A DNA stretch of 64,000 bases from Calditrichia bacterium (lineage in GTDB: Bacteria > Calditrichota > Calditrichia > RBG-13-44-9 > J075), in assembly GCA_020635015.1 (NCBI GenBank), contig JACKAP010000006.1:124001-188000 (forward strand). The letters are read 5' to 3'. The notes under the pieces are model-generated. The model searched no databases. It saw nothing but the letters and a program-made list of their open reading frames with translations, and was not told where the DNA came from. Positions 1-8,137 of this stretch are shown here, one piece after another (the first letter of the stretch is position 1; each line of letters opens with the position of its first letter). The position numbers were made by a program, and so were the translations under genes.

Positions 1-8
1 TGAGACGG

Positions 9-36
9 GGCGATCTGCGGGTCGCCTTTGTTTTTT
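9..36 (+). terminator. Rho-independent terminator of an upstream gene outside the window
   Basis: A 5-bp stem GGCGA/TCGCC (9-13 and 22-26) with an 8-nt loop is followed by TTTGTTTTTT. The window opens with TGA, possibly the stop codon of the preceding gene. The 72-nt stretch before the first gene otherwise holds only its ribosome binding site GAGGAG. Confidence 0.6.
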
Positions 37-71
37 GGCAGCATGATGTTGATTGATGAAGAGGAGTCAGG

Positions 72-1187
72 ATGATATTTGGCGTTCCGCTCGAAATTCG
101 CACCCATGAGCACCGGGTGGGCGCGGTGCCGTCGGTGGTGCATGAATTGGTCGGTCTGGGCCATCAGGTGCTGGTGGAGGCCAAAGCCGGAGAAAGAAGC
201 GGGCACAGTGATGCCGATTACGCTGCGGCCGGTGCCACCATCGTGCCCTCGCCGGAGAAACTCTACTCTCAGGCGGAAGCGATCCTGAAGGTGCGTGGCC
301 CGATTCCGGTTGAGTACGACTTGATCCGCCCCGACCACATCCTCTTCGGCTTCTTCCGGTTTTTTAACCGCCCGGAGAAAACCCTGGCCCTGCTGGGGCG
401 GGGATGCACCTGTTACGCCTACGAAATGTTCAAAACCCGAGACAATCGCCGCCCGCTGCTGGATATCGACTGCCGGATTTCCGGACAGGTGGCGGTGCAG
501 CAGGGAAGCACCTATCTGATGACCCCGCACGGGGGCCGGGGCGTGCTGCTGGGACGAATTCCGTTTGGCGACCCGCTGAATGTGACCATCCTTGGCCTGA
601 GTGTCGCCGGGATCAGCGCAGCGGAGTTCGCCGCCCAAAACGGCGCCCGCATCAACATCATCGATCATGATGAAACCCGCTTTGAAGAAGCGGCTTCCCA
701 CCTTCCGGAGGATGTGCGTTTGCTGAAATTCTCACCGGAAACCCTGCAGGAGATGCTGCCGCGCACCGATCTGCTGATCAGCACCCTGCAGGAGGTGGAG
801 GATCTCTCGCCGGTCGTGCTGAGCAAGGCGGAGGTTGGGCTGATGCCTCCCGGATCGGTGTTGGTGGATCTGGCGGCGGACTTTGGCGGCAGTGTCGAAA
901 CCAGCAATCCCACCTCCCCGGATAATCCCACCTTTGTGGTTGAGAATGTGATCCATTACTGCGTGCGCAGCCTGCCCAGCATGGTAGCGGCGACCGCTTC
1001 GGAAGCGCTCAGCAATGCGCTGTTGCCCTACCTGATTCGTTTCTGTGAAGCGGGATTTGTGGAAACCCTCAGAGCTAACGAGGAACTGGCCACCGGGCTG
1101 GTCTTTTTTGAAGGCTGGGTCACCCACGAAAAGCTGGCGGAGACCCTGGGTGTCAAGTATGTCGATTTCCGGGAGAGCGGTGAGTAA
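72..1187 (+). CDS. Alanine dehydrogenase/PNT-family oxidoreductase (catalytic His replaced)
   Basis: 371 aa, the usual length for alanine dehydrogenase, with the N-terminal AlaDH/PNT domain (1-135) and the NAD-binding domain (about 140-300). The opening GVPLEIRTHEHRVGAVP is the family signature. Lys73 in ILKV and Asp270 in AADFGG match the substrate-binding Lys and the catalytic-site Asp of characterised alanine dehydrogenases. The position normally holding the catalytic His (FTYLHL in classical enzymes) reads FGFFRF, placing Arg96 there, and the glycine-rich loop is GLSVAG rather than GGGVVG. It probably binds NAD(H) and an amino- or keto-acid, but L-alanine as substrate is doubtful. A GAGGAG ribosome binding site precedes the ATG. 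Its stop overlaps the start of the next gene, so the two are translationally coupled. Confidence 0.8.
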   Translation: MIFGVPLEIRTHEHRVGAVPSVVHELVGLGHQVLVEAKAGERSGHSDADYAAAGATIVPSPEKLYSQAEAILKVRGPIPVEYDLIRPDHILFGFFRFFNRPEKTLALLGRGCTCYAYEMFKTRDNRRPLLDIDCRISGQVAVQQGSTYLMTPHGGRGVLLGRIPFGDPLNVTILGLSVAGISAAEFAAQNGARINIIDHDETRFEEAASHLPEDVRLLKFSPETLQEMLPRTDLLISTLQEVEDLSPVVLSKAEVGLMPPGSVLVDLAADFGGSVETSNPTSPDNPTFVVENVIHYCVRSLPSMVAATASEALSNALLPYLIRFCEAGFVETLRANEELATGLVFFEGWVTHEKLAETLGVKYVDFRESGE

Positions 1188-2046
1188 GCGGCGCCACCGG
1201 GATTCCATCCGTGCCCTGCTGGCAAAGATCCCCATCCTGACCTATCACAAGATCGAAAACCGCCGGGAAGTGGGCATTAACGCCCTCCCCCCGGAACATT
1301 TCCAGGCGCAGCTGGCCTGCCTGCAGGAACTGGGATATACCACCATCACGTTTCACGACCTCCTCGATTCCCCGGAACTGCCAGAGAAGGCGGTCATCCT
1401 TACCTTTGATGATGGGTATGCGTCGGTCTACGAGCATGCCCTGCCGCTGATGCAGCCCTACGGATTCCGCGGAGTGGTTTATGCGGTTGGCCGCTTTATC
1501 GGCCGCTGGAATGATTGGGATGCCAATCTGGGCGGCATCCGCTTCCGCCACATGGACCGGCGGCAGCTGCGTGAGCTGGCGGATGCCGGCTGGGAGGTCG
1601 GCGCTCATTCCCTGACCCACCGGGCGCTCTCCTGGCTTGATGAAACAAGCCTTCACCGGGAAATTTTCGGATCACGTGATCTACTGGCTGATGTCGCCGG
1701 TCGCATGCCAGCGAGCTTTGCCTATCCGTTCGGCATGCATCATCTCCGGGTGCGGGAGATGGCCAAAGCTGCCGGATTTGCTTTCGCCTGCGGCGGGATT
1801 AACAGCGCTGCAGAAGCCGTCGATCCCCTGCAGTTGCGCCGTGTCCCGGTCTACCAGTTCGAAGGGCTCAGCGCTTACCGGAAAAAGCTGCGGATCGCGG
1901 GTTTGCCCCGATTGGAATATCTAAAACTCCGTATCCTGAGCTGGCCGGCGGTACTCACGCCGCTCTATCAAAAGCGCTTCCGTCGGGAATTATTCCTTGA
2001 AATGGAGGGCATGCCGGGGGTATATTCTAATAATTCAAACGATTGA
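1180..2046 (+). CDS. Polysaccharide deacetylase (NodB/CE4 family)
   Basis: 288 aa from a GTG start overlapping the stop of the previous gene (GTGAGTAA). The same frame is open further upstream, but that part is out-of-frame translation of the dehydrogenase. CE4 motifs are present: TFDDG with Asp77/Asp78 (catalytic base and metal ligand) and HSLTH with His143/His147 (metal ligands). The N-terminal IPILTYHKI is typical of PgaB/YadE-like deacetylases. No signal peptide is visible from this start, so the product may act in the cytosol or the start may be wrong. It likely removes N-acetyl groups from an amino sugar. The coupling to an NAD-dependent dehydrogenase is unexplained. Confidence 0.85.
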   Translation: MSKRRHRDSIRALLAKIPILTYHKIENRREVGINALPPEHFQAQLACLQELGYTTITFHDLLDSPELPEKAVILTFDDGYASVYEHALPLMQPYGFRGVVYAVGRFIGRWNDWDANLGGIRFRHMDRRQLRELADAGWEVGAHSLTHRALSWLDETSLHREIFGSRDLLADVAGRMPASFAYPFGMHHLRVREMAKAAGFAFACGGINSAAEAVDPLQLRRVPVYQFEGLSAYRKKLRIAGLPRLEYLKLRILSWPAVLTPLYQKRFRRELFLEMEGMPGVYSNNSND

Positions 2047-2124
2047 GCCGATTATTACCAGCACCTGAGATTGGATTGACGATGCTCAGGTTGCATTCGC
2101 GGCAATCAAAGACGGTCTGTTGAG

Positions 2125-2475
2125 ATGAGCATTCAGAAACCGCCGAAAAAACTCTATTATTCGCTGCGTCAAACCGCCTCCATGACCGGTTTGAGTGTCG
2201 CCGTGCTTAAAAATTGGGAGAAAGAATTTCCCGAAGTTCAGCCCGCCCGCAATCGCGCCGGCAACCGCCATTATACCGATAGCGACTTGACCCTCCTCTT
2301 CCGCATCAAGGAATTACTTTTGGAAAAAAAGTTGTCTCCGGAGGAAATTCACACCCGCCTGCGCAGCCATCCGGCCCAGCCCGCTCCGGAAGTGGCCGAC
2401 GTGGTGCGCCTGAAAAAAGTGCTGGCGGAGATCAAGCTGGAGATCGAGGAAATATTGCTGCTGTTGCGGGAGTAG
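2125..2475 (+). CDS. Small MerR-family transcriptional regulator
   Basis: 116 aa. The N-terminal winged helix-turn-helix (about 10-70) has the MerR pattern YYSLRQTASMTGLSVAVLKNW followed by the wing and RHYTDSDL. A short hydrophobic helix (about 93-115, KLEIEEILLLL) should form the antiparallel coiled-coil dimer. There is no C-terminal effector domain and there are no cysteines, so it does not look like a metal sensor; this small type is common in FCB bacteria. No strong Shine-Dalgarno site. The coding region ends just before a heptamer repeat array, and a CMD-family gene follows on the same strand. Confidence 0.8.
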   Translation: MSIQKPPKKLYYSLRQTASMTGLSVAVLKNWEKEFPEVQPARNRAGNRHYTDSDLTLLFRIKELLLEKKLSPEEIHTRLRSHPAQPAPEVADVVRLKKVLAEIKLEIEEILLLLRE

Positions 2476-2482
2476 GGGGGAC

Positions 2483-2601
2483 GAAGGGTGAAGGATGAAG
2501 GATGAAGGATGAAGGATGAAGGATGAAGGATGAAGGATGAAGGATGAAGGATAAAGGATAAAGGATGAAGGATAAAGGATGAAGGATGAAGGATGAAGGA
2601 T
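2483..2601. repeat. Heptamer tandem array (GGATGAA)n, 17 units
   Basis: About 17 consecutive 7-bp units, mostly GAAGGAT with three GATAAAG variants, fill the gap between the MerR gene and the next gene. Every unit contains both an AAGGA Shine-Dalgarno-like core and, in most units, an ATG. Because the unit is 7 bp the ATGs cycle through all three frames. The last unit abuts the start codon of the downstream gene. Related shorter arrays occur at 10006-10056 and 14788-14829. Confidence 0.95.
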
Positions 2602-2967
2602 ATGTCGGAACGTAAATCGCCACGACTCAGTGGAGGCATCCAAAAATTTTGGGAAGAGCGGGAGCAGTTGAATGAAACCGTGCTGAAAAATGCCGGCCTC
2701 ACCACCCGGCGTTTTTTCAGTCTGGATCATCAGGCCTACCAGGAAGGCGCTCTGCCGGTCAAGACCAAGGAACTGCTGGGCCTGGTCGCCTCGCTGGTGC
2801 TGCGCTGCGACGATTGCATCTCCTATCATCTGGTGCGCTGCCGGGAAGAAGGGGTGAGCGCGGCAGAATTGGAAGAGGCGCTGTCGATCGGGCTGGTCGT
2901 GGGAGGCTCTATCACCATTCCCCATCTCCGCCGGGCCTTCCGCGCCTGGGAGGAGATGGAAGGCTAG
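2602..2967 (+). CDS. Carboxymuconolactone decarboxylase/AhpD-family protein
   Basis: 121 aa from ATG TCG at 2602; an in-frame ATG at 2593 lies inside the repeat array and cannot be excluded. The CMD core carries the AhpD-type redox motif CDDCISYH (Cys-x2-Cys-x3-His) in its central helix, preceded by KTKELLGLVASLVLRC. AhpD-like members are all-helical oligomers acting as alkylhydroperoxidases or thiol-disulphide partners; here the CxxC indicates redox activity rather than lactone decarboxylation. The substrate is unknown. The ribosome binding site appears to be supplied by the heptamer array itself. Confidence 0.8.
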   Translation: MSERKSPRLSGGIQKFWEEREQLNETVLKNAGLTTRRFFSLDHQAYQEGALPVKTKELLGLVASLVLRCDDCISYHLVRCREEGVSAAELEEALSIGLVVGGSITIPHLRRAFRAWEEMEG

Positions 2968-2988
2968 CGCCGCACGCACCCTAGGGCT

Positions 2989-4146
2989 TTATCCGAACAA
3001 GCGGGAGTCTGACACCTCCGGCTCCTGGCTGGAGACGGTTTCCATGTAGGTCTTAATGAATGAAGGGCGGAAGATCTTGCGGTCGAAACCGATATTGCCC
3101 TCATCAGCCAGATTGCGGATCAATTGTTTATAGGATTTGAAGGCCCGGACTTTCACATAAAACGGAATCCAGCGCAGGGGAAACTTCAGCGGTCCCAGCA
3201 CCAGCCGCTGCCGCCCGAGATGCTTTTCCAGGTTACCGGGGTTGAGGTAGTTCAGCAGATGGGCCGCCCCCTGATCGACCAGCGCCCGGTATCCTTTCAG
3301 CATCGCCCGTTCGTGAAGGAGATGCTCTTCGATTTGCTGGTGAATATAGTTCAAGCGCCGGTCGGCTTCTTCCGGGGTGATGTCGGCATCATACAGATAA
3401 GCCTGAAGCTCTTCCGGGGTGGATAAATGCAGGGGCTGGTCGCTGATGACCGTGGCGATTTCCATAAATTGCCGGCGGAATTTGGCCGCTTCTTTAGCCA
3501 GTTCGATCAGGGCGTTAAATAAAATCTCTTCGGTCTTGCGGGGGTTGTAGGGGGGACCCGCTCTTTCCGCAGGTGGTGCCGGCTGCGCCGGGGCCGGGGG
3601 AGCTTCCGGGAAAATGGCCGCGAGCATGGCGCGGATCTCCTCTCGGCTGACCGCGCGGCGGGTGAGGGCGTCATCCAGCGCACCGCGCATCTCGCTTTCC
3701 CGAAGTTCACGCTTTTCGCTGTGGAATTTTTCAGCCAGCTGCTGCAGCAGATGCACCAATTGGCGAATATCTTCCTGGAAGGGATTGAGGTAAGGAGCCG
3801 TTTCATCCGCCCTTCCATTGCGGTGAGGCGCTTCCGGGCGAAATTGATATTCCAGCAAAAATTCCCCGATTTGAATCTTGTCTCCGTTCTGCAATTGATA
3901 GGGCTGCTCGGCAGCCAGCTTGATCTGGTTGAGATATGTCGCATTGGCGCTTTTGCAATCCACCAGATAATATACCGCGCCCTTCTGCCGAATCATGGCG
4001 TGGCGCCGGGAAACCACTTTCTCCCGGTCTTGCAGTTGCAGGGTGTTGGATGAATGGCGGCCGATCGAGATCAATGCCTGTTCGAACTCCGCCTCCTGCT
4101 GCCAATTTATATCGGATGCCTTCCGGATGTTAAATCTCGCGGGCAT
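2989..4146 (-). CDS. FHA-domain protein with a TagH-like C-terminal region
   Basis: 385 aa, cytosolic. An N-terminal FHA domain (about 20-105) has the phosphothreonine-binding motifs IGRHSSN, SRRHA and a terminal strand GDKIQIGEFLLEY. A charged linker (about 110-205) is rich in Glu, Ala and Pro. The C-terminal 160 residues are helical, and HERAMLKGYRALVDQGAAHL plus LNYLNPGNLEKHL resemble the C-terminal domain of the type VI secretion FHA protein TagH. No other type VI genes are nearby, so a different scaffold function is possible. It lies 52 bp downstream of a second FHA gene and is probably co-transcribed with it. It runs tail-to-tail with the CMD gene, leaving only 21 bp. Confidence 0.75.
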   Translation of the reverse strand: MPARFNIRKASDINWQQEAEFEQALISIGRHSSNTLQLQDREKVVSRRHAMIRQKGAVYYLVDCKSANATYLNQIKLAAEQPYQLQNGDKIQIGEFLLEYQFRPEAPHRNGRADETAPYLNPFQEDIRQLVHLLQQLAEKFHSEKRELRESEMRGALDDALTRRAVSREEIRAMLAAIFPEAPPAPAQPAPPAERAGPPYNPRKTEEILFNALIELAKEAAKFRRQFMEIATVISDQPLHLSTPEELQAYLYDADITPEEADRRLNYIHQQIEEHLLHERAMLKGYRALVDQGAAHLLNYLNPGNLEKHLGRQRLVLGPLKFPLRWIPFYVKVRAFKSYKQLIRNLADEGNIGFDRKIFRPSFIKTYMETVSSQEPEVSDSRLFG

Positions 4147-4198
4147 GCTTACGCTCCTTTCCCAAAAGTGTGCAAACTATGAACATTCCCCGCCGGTT

Positions 4199-5653
4199 TT
4201 ACCGATCGCTTTTTTTAGCATAATCGGGATACCAGGCCTTCATACAGTCGTCGCAGATGCCATGACTGAACTCTGCTTCTGAATGTTCTTGCAAATACAG
4301 TTCCAATTGATTCCAATATCCCTTATCATCACGTATTTTTTTACATGAGGAGCAGATTGGAATCAATCCCCGGAGCGTTTTGATTTTGGTCAGGGCGTCA
4401 CGCAGTTCGCGGATCAACTGTTCTTTGGCAGCTTCCGCCTCTACTCGGTCAGTGACGTCTCGGATGATCGACAGCACCGCTTCTGACCCGCAGGCCATGA
4501 TGCGGTTTTCATAGAATCGTTTTTTGCCATGCACCTGCAGGTCGAATTCGAACACCTGCACCGTGCCGGAATACAGCGCTTTGGAAATATAGCCGAGGGT
4601 TCGCTGGTTGATTTCGCCGGGCAGCAGGTCGTGCAGTCTTTTCCCCGGCAGGTCATCGCCGAACAACGGAATGGTGTTCTTGGGCATCTTGCAGGCCAGC
4701 ACTGTGCCGTCCTGGTTTAGCTGCATCATCAGATCCGGTATGGCGTTGAGCAGGGCGCGGTTGGTGACTTCGCTTTGCTGGAGGGATTTCAGGAAGTTCT
4801 CCAGGTTTTCCCGGGAGTTTTTTTCTTTGTGCACGCGCTCGTTCAATATCAGGCGTTCCAGCCCTCCGGCGGTTTGCCGGGCGATGTCGGTCAGCAGGCG
4901 CAGATCGCTGTTGCCGAACTTCTTGGCGGATTTATCCTCGATATACAATACCCCCATCAGGGAATCCTTGCTGCGCAGGGGAACGCAGATGGCGGAGTGC
5001 ATTTCCTCCGCCAGGAGCGTATCGGCCGGGTCGGTGCCCGGGTTATATATTGCCGCCTCCCCGTTGCCTAGCACTTGCGCCACCAGCGGCCGGCGGTAGG
5101 AGTCGGAGGCCCCATAGTAAATCTGGCAGTAGGGCATCGGGTCCTGGTCGAACAGCAGGATGGCGCCTCCATCGGCGCCGGTCGATTGACAGGACAGCTT
5201 AATCACCCACTCACAAATGGTATCGATATCATTGGTCTGGTTGAATTTCTGGCTGATCTTGTTGATGATCAGATAGTGCAGATCTACCGTGTTGCTGGGA
5301 TCCACGCTGTCGGCCTTCGCTGCGGTTTCGCCGGTGGGCTGATCCTGCGGGATGTCGGCAGCAAAGGTCAGGATGGTAAACCCGACCCGGATCTGGTCCT
5401 GATCGGCCAGGCGGATGCGTTTGATCCGCTCGTCGTTGACATAGGTGTGATTCCGGCTTCCGAGATCTTCAATGTAGTAATGGCCTTTCTCGCGGAAGAT
5501 CCGGGCATGACGGCGGGAAACCGTCTCGTCATCGATCGCCAGATCATTTTCGATCTGCTGGGAAAGATCATCTTTCCCGATATATATCTCCTCCTCGGAG
5601 AAGGTGTACGCTTCTTCGCTACCGTTTGGCAGGCGTACCTTTAACTTGGCCAT
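4199..5653 (-). CDS. FHA-GAF-PAS sensor protein with a C-terminal Cys-rich module
   Basis: 484 aa from MAKLKV, chosen because AAAGGG lies 6 nt upstream; two earlier in-frame ATGs have poor spacing. FHA domain at about 1-100 (IGKD...SRRHARIF...GSRNHTYVND), GAF at about 130-275 (GAILLFDQ, ICVPLRSKDSLMGVLYIEDK), a coiled segment, PAS at about 295-410, then a coiled helix and a tail with two CxxC pairs, CSSCKKIRDDKGYWNQLE and HGICDDC. That tail is a recurrent C-terminal module of PAS and receiver proteins and looks like a zinc ribbon. There is no kinase, cyclase or phosphatase output, so signalling must go through partners. It is the first gene of a two-gene FHA unit. Confidence 0.8.
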   Translation of the reverse strand: MAKLKVRLPNGSEEAYTFSEEEIYIGKDDLSQQIENDLAIDDETVSRRHARIFREKGHYYIEDLGSRNHTYVNDERIKRIRLADQDQIRVGFTILTFAADIPQDQPTGETAAKADSVDPSNTVDLHYLIINKISQKFNQTNDIDTICEWVIKLSCQSTGADGGAILLFDQDPMPYCQIYYGASDSYRRPLVAQVLGNGEAAIYNPGTDPADTLLAEEMHSAICVPLRSKDSLMGVLYIEDKSAKKFGNSDLRLLTDIARQTAGGLERLILNERVHKEKNSRENLENFLKSLQQSEVTNRALLNAIPDLMMQLNQDGTVLACKMPKNTIPLFGDDLPGKRLHDLLPGEINQRTLGYISKALYSGTVQVFEFDLQVHGKKRFYENRIMACGSEAVLSIIRDVTDRVEAEAAKEQLIRELRDALTKIKTLRGLIPICSSCKKIRDDKGYWNQLELYLQEHSEAEFSHGICDDCMKAWYPDYAKKSDR

Positions 5654-5765
5654 GGGCATCCCTTTGCTGATTCGATCATAATATATCAAAATTTACCACA
5701 CCGCCAAAGAGAATGCAAAAAGGCTTGATTTTTCTTGAATGATCAATCTGAGAGCAGTGTAGGTC

Positions 5766-5855
5766 TTTTTTGCATGGGGCATGGGGTATTACAGTGCGGG
5801 TCTCGGAATATGCGCTTGCGCATTACGGCGCCATGCCCTATGCCCCATGCAAAAG
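5766..5855. repeat. Dispersed palindromic element, GCATGGG family, copy 1
   Basis: About 90 bp bounded by TTTTTGCATGGGGCATGG on the left and its near-complement CCATGCCCTATGCCCCATGC on the right, around a core containing GTATTACAGTGCGGGT and ATTACGGCGCCATG. The same core occurs inverted at 11697-11795 and, diverged, at 31739-31852. It lies in the divergent gap between the FHA sensor gene and the MarR gene. The rest of that 316-nt gap is AT-rich and presumably holds the two promoters. Confidence 0.85.
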
Positions 5856-5969
5856 TTTTCCACATTTTACAGTTCTCAAAATGCTTGTTTGCAAAAAAAA
5901 ATAAAAAATGTGTTGCAACATTAAATGTCTATACATATATTTTTGGCGAATAAAATAACCGAGTATTAT

Positions 5970-6419
5970 ATGGAACTGGAAAAAGAGATTAATCAAAGCA
6001 AGTTTCGCAACGAATATCAGAAGATGATCATCAACATCCTCTTCACCGCCGGGTGGTTGAATCATCACAATTCGCTGAAGTTAAAGCCCCATGGCATATC
6101 GCCTCAGCAGTTTAACGTACTGCGGATTCTGCGCGGCCAGCATCCCAATCCGGTCACGATCAACCTGCTGCAGGAGCGGATGCTTGACCGCATGTCGAAT
6201 GCCTCCCGGTTGGTGGAGAAGCTGCGCCAGAAAAACCTGGTGGAACGGCGTGTCTGCGAACGCGATCGCCGGGCGGTTGACGTCATCATCACTGATCAAG
6301 GGTTGGCAATATTGGCAGAACTGGATAAAGTGATGATCGAATGGGAAAACGAATGCAAAGTGTTGAGTGAAAGCGAAGCAGATACCCTGAACCGGCTCCT
6401 AAATAAACTGCGCGGCTAG
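5970..6419 (+). CDS. MarR-family transcriptional regulator
   Basis: 149 aa from MELEKEINQS; an upstream in-frame ATG at 5925 would add 15 residues but falls in AT-rich promoter-like DNA. Close relatives as I recall them begin with this Met-x-Leu-Glu pattern. The winged HTH (about 40-125) includes ISPQQFNVLRIL, the recognition helix MSNASRLVEKL and the wing VERRVCERDRRAVDV, a standard MarR signature. No ligand cysteines stand out. It is followed by yceI, a pairing common in Bacteroidetes-type genomes, and probably represses that gene. A 22-bp perfect inverted repeat lies between the two. Confidence 0.88.
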   Translation: MELEKEINQSKFRNEYQKMIINILFTAGWLNHHNSLKLKPHGISPQQFNVLRILRGQHPNPVTINLLQERMLDRMSNASRLVEKLRQKNLVERRVCERDRRAVDVIITDQGLAILAELDKVMIEWENECKVLSESEADTLNRLLNKLRG

Positions 6420-6422
6420 GGG

Positions 6423-6475
6423 GGTTATAGATTGCGGTTATTGGCAACAACACCCAATAACCGCAATCTATAACC
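6423..6475. repeat. Perfect 22-bp inverted repeat, 9-nt loop
   Basis: Arms 6423-6444 and 6454-6475 are exact complements, beginning GGTTATAGATTGCGG. The element starts 3 bp after the MarR stop codon and ends 98 nt before yceI. No T-tract follows, so it is not a standard intrinsic terminator. It could be a large operator or an RNA hairpin. Confidence 0.9.
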
Positions 6476-6573
6476 AAATGCCAAAGACTAAAGACCAAGA
6501 GCTAAATGTTTGAAAGACATATTTTATAGTAACCAAACAAATATCACCATAAATCAATCTAAGGAGTTGTATC

Positions 6574-7182
6574 ATGAAAAAGTATTTTGCAGTGTTGTTG
6601 GTTTTCGCCTTGACCGGGTTGGGAGGCAGCTTGTTGGCCCAGACTTACACCGTTGATGTAGAGAATAGCAAACTGGCCTGGGAAGGTGAAAAAGTGACCG
6701 GTAAGCATCATGGAATTATCAATATTCAATCCGGGCAACTTTCCCGTGACGGTGAAAGCCTGAGCGGCGAATTCACGATTGACATGAATTCGATCGTTGA
6801 CTTCGACCTGGAAGACCCGCAGTGGAACCAGAAACTGGTCGGTCATCTGAAGTCGGATGATTTCTTCTCGGTGGACAAGCATCCGGTCTCCACTTTCAAG
6901 ATTACCAATGTCGCCGAATATGAAGCCAAAGAAGGGGAGAAGGCAACCCACACCATTACTGGCGATCTGACCATCAAAGGGATCACCCATCAGATTTCCT
7001 TCCCGGCCTATGTCAATTTCAACGGGGAAACCGTGGTGGCCGAAGCGAACTTCGCGATCGATCGCACCAAGTGGGATATCCGCTTCCGTTCCGGCAGCTT
7101 CTTCGAGAACCTGGGCGACAAGCTGATCTACGACGACATCAAATTCGAACTGAATCTGACCGGTGCTAAGGCCGAAAGCTAA
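6574..7182 (+). CDS. YceI-family periplasmic lipid-binding protein
   Basis: 202 aa with a signal peptide (MKKYFAVLLVFALTGLGGSL, cleavage after LLA). The mature protein is a YceI lipocalin-like barrel: YTVDVENSKLAWEGEKVTGKH at the start, HPVSTFKITNV in the middle, and the terminal FAIDRTKWDIRFRSGSFF. YceI proteins bind isoprenoid or fatty-amide chains in the periplasm. The ribosome binding site AAGGAG lies 8 nt before the ATG. It is probably regulated by the adjacent MarR protein. A terminator-like hairpin follows. Confidence 0.9.
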   Translation: MKKYFAVLLVFALTGLGGSLLAQTYTVDVENSKLAWEGEKVTGKHHGIINIQSGQLSRDGESLSGEFTIDMNSIVDFDLEDPQWNQKLVGHLKSDDFFSVDKHPVSTFKITNVAEYEAKEGEKATHTITGDLTIKGITHQISFPAYVNFNGETVVAEANFAIDRTKWDIRFRSGSFFENLGDKLIYDDIKFELNLTGAKAES

Positions 7183-7199
7183 GGATCACCGGTTCAAGT

Positions 7200-7238
7200 A
7201 AGGCGGCCAGTATTTTGTTTTATAAGTCTGGCCGCCTT
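7200..7238 (+). terminator. Terminator-like hairpin after yceI
   Basis: An 11-bp perfect stem AAGGCGGCCAG/CTGGCCGCCTT (7200-7210, 7228-7238) encloses a 17-nt T-rich loop, 17 nt after the stop codon. There is no clear downstream T-run. Confidence 0.55.
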
Positions 7239-7312
7239 ATGAATTATGACGGCTATAAGCTAATAAATCAGTTTTTCTTTACAATTATATTTAGCATTTT
7301 TTTGGCAATATT

Positions 7313-8020
7313 ATGAAAATACTATACATATATCCCCATCCCGATGATGAATCCTTTGGCCCCGGCCATGTGATGGCGAAACAGGTGCGCGATGGCCACG
7401 AGGTATACTTGCTGACCCTCACCAAAGGAGGCGCCACCCGGCAGCGGTTTAAATACAATCATACGATCGCTGAGATGGGGGAGGTGCGTTACCGGGAAAT
7501 GCTGAATGTCGCCAGGACGTTAAATCTCACCGGCATGACCGTGCTGGACCTGCCCGACAGCGGATTGAAGGAGATGGATCCCCGGGAGATCGAAAAAGTG
7601 GTTGCTGCCGAGATCGAGCGGCTGCAGCCGGCAGTGGTGGTGACCTATGCGGTTCACGGTATCAGCGGCTTTCACGATCATCTGGTGACCCATGCAGTAG
7701 TAAAAAGAGTTTTTGTGGATTTAAAGGAAAGAACAAATTATCTTAGACGGTTGGCAATGGTAACACTCACCGAAGCTGATGCGAGTATGGGAACGATGTT
7801 TAAGCTGAATCATTCCAAGCCTGAGGAAATCGACTGCATCGTGACGGTGGAAGATGCCGACATCAAAAGCTGCCATGCAGCCCTGGATTGCTATACGACA
7901 TTTCAGGAAACGATCGAGAAATCCGGCATCAAATCATTCATTAAGCACCAGGCGGTGTTTGAAATTTTTCAGGAAGATCACAAGCCGCCGCTGACCGATC
8001 TCTTTGATCATTTGTCCTGA
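7313..8020 (+). CDS. PIG-L/LmbE-family N-acetylglucosaminyl deacetylase-like hydrolase
   Basis: 235 aa. The zinc-binding motif PHPDDE lies at residues 8-13 and the second metal-binding region is HGISGFHDHLVTH (about 114-126). These define the LmbE/PIG-L fold, which removes acetyl groups from GlcNAc-type substrates such as bacillithiol, mycothiol or antibiotic precursors. There is no signal peptide, so it is cytosolic. No bacillithiol synthesis partner is visible nearby, so the substrate stays open. The upstream gap is AT-rich and likely carries its own promoter. Confidence 0.85.
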   Translation: MKILYIYPHPDDESFGPGHVMAKQVRDGHEVYLLTLTKGGATRQRFKYNHTIAEMGEVRYREMLNVARTLNLTGMTVLDLPDSGLKEMDPREIEKVVAAEIERLQPAVVVTYAVHGISGFHDHLVTHAVVKRVFVDLKERTNYLRRLAMVTLTEADASMGTMFKLNHSKPEEIDCIVTVEDADIKSCHAALDCYTTFQETIEKSGIKSFIKHQAVFEIFQEDHKPPLTDLFDHLS

Positions 8021-8137
8021 GCATGATCACGCTGCTGCGGTTCGCTAAATCATTGAACCGGGCTGCTGGTAGGCGTGATGTCTTTACATGCATCCGGGGG
8101 AAGTGGCATTTTCTTTAAATCCAGGAGGGTTGCAGCA

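Noticed and set aside
72..1187. NAD(P) transhydrogenase alpha subunit (PntA)
   Set aside because: The length, the lack of membrane helices and the absence of pntB next to it fit an alanine-dehydrogenase-type soluble enzyme instead.
2483..2601. Possible CRISPR array
   Set aside because: The units are contiguous 7-mers without spacers, and no cas gene is present.
2314..2979. A minus-strand open frame with HPSSFIL-type repeats
   Set aside because: It is the reverse reading of the GGATGAA heptamer array and of the MerR and AhpD-like genes. The 7-bp unit stays open in all frames, which explains the repetitive peptide.
2989..4146. Evidence of a type VI secretion system from the TagH-like FHA protein
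   Set aside because: No tube, sheath, baseplate, TssM or ClpV gene occurs in the window, so one adaptor-like protein cannot support the system.
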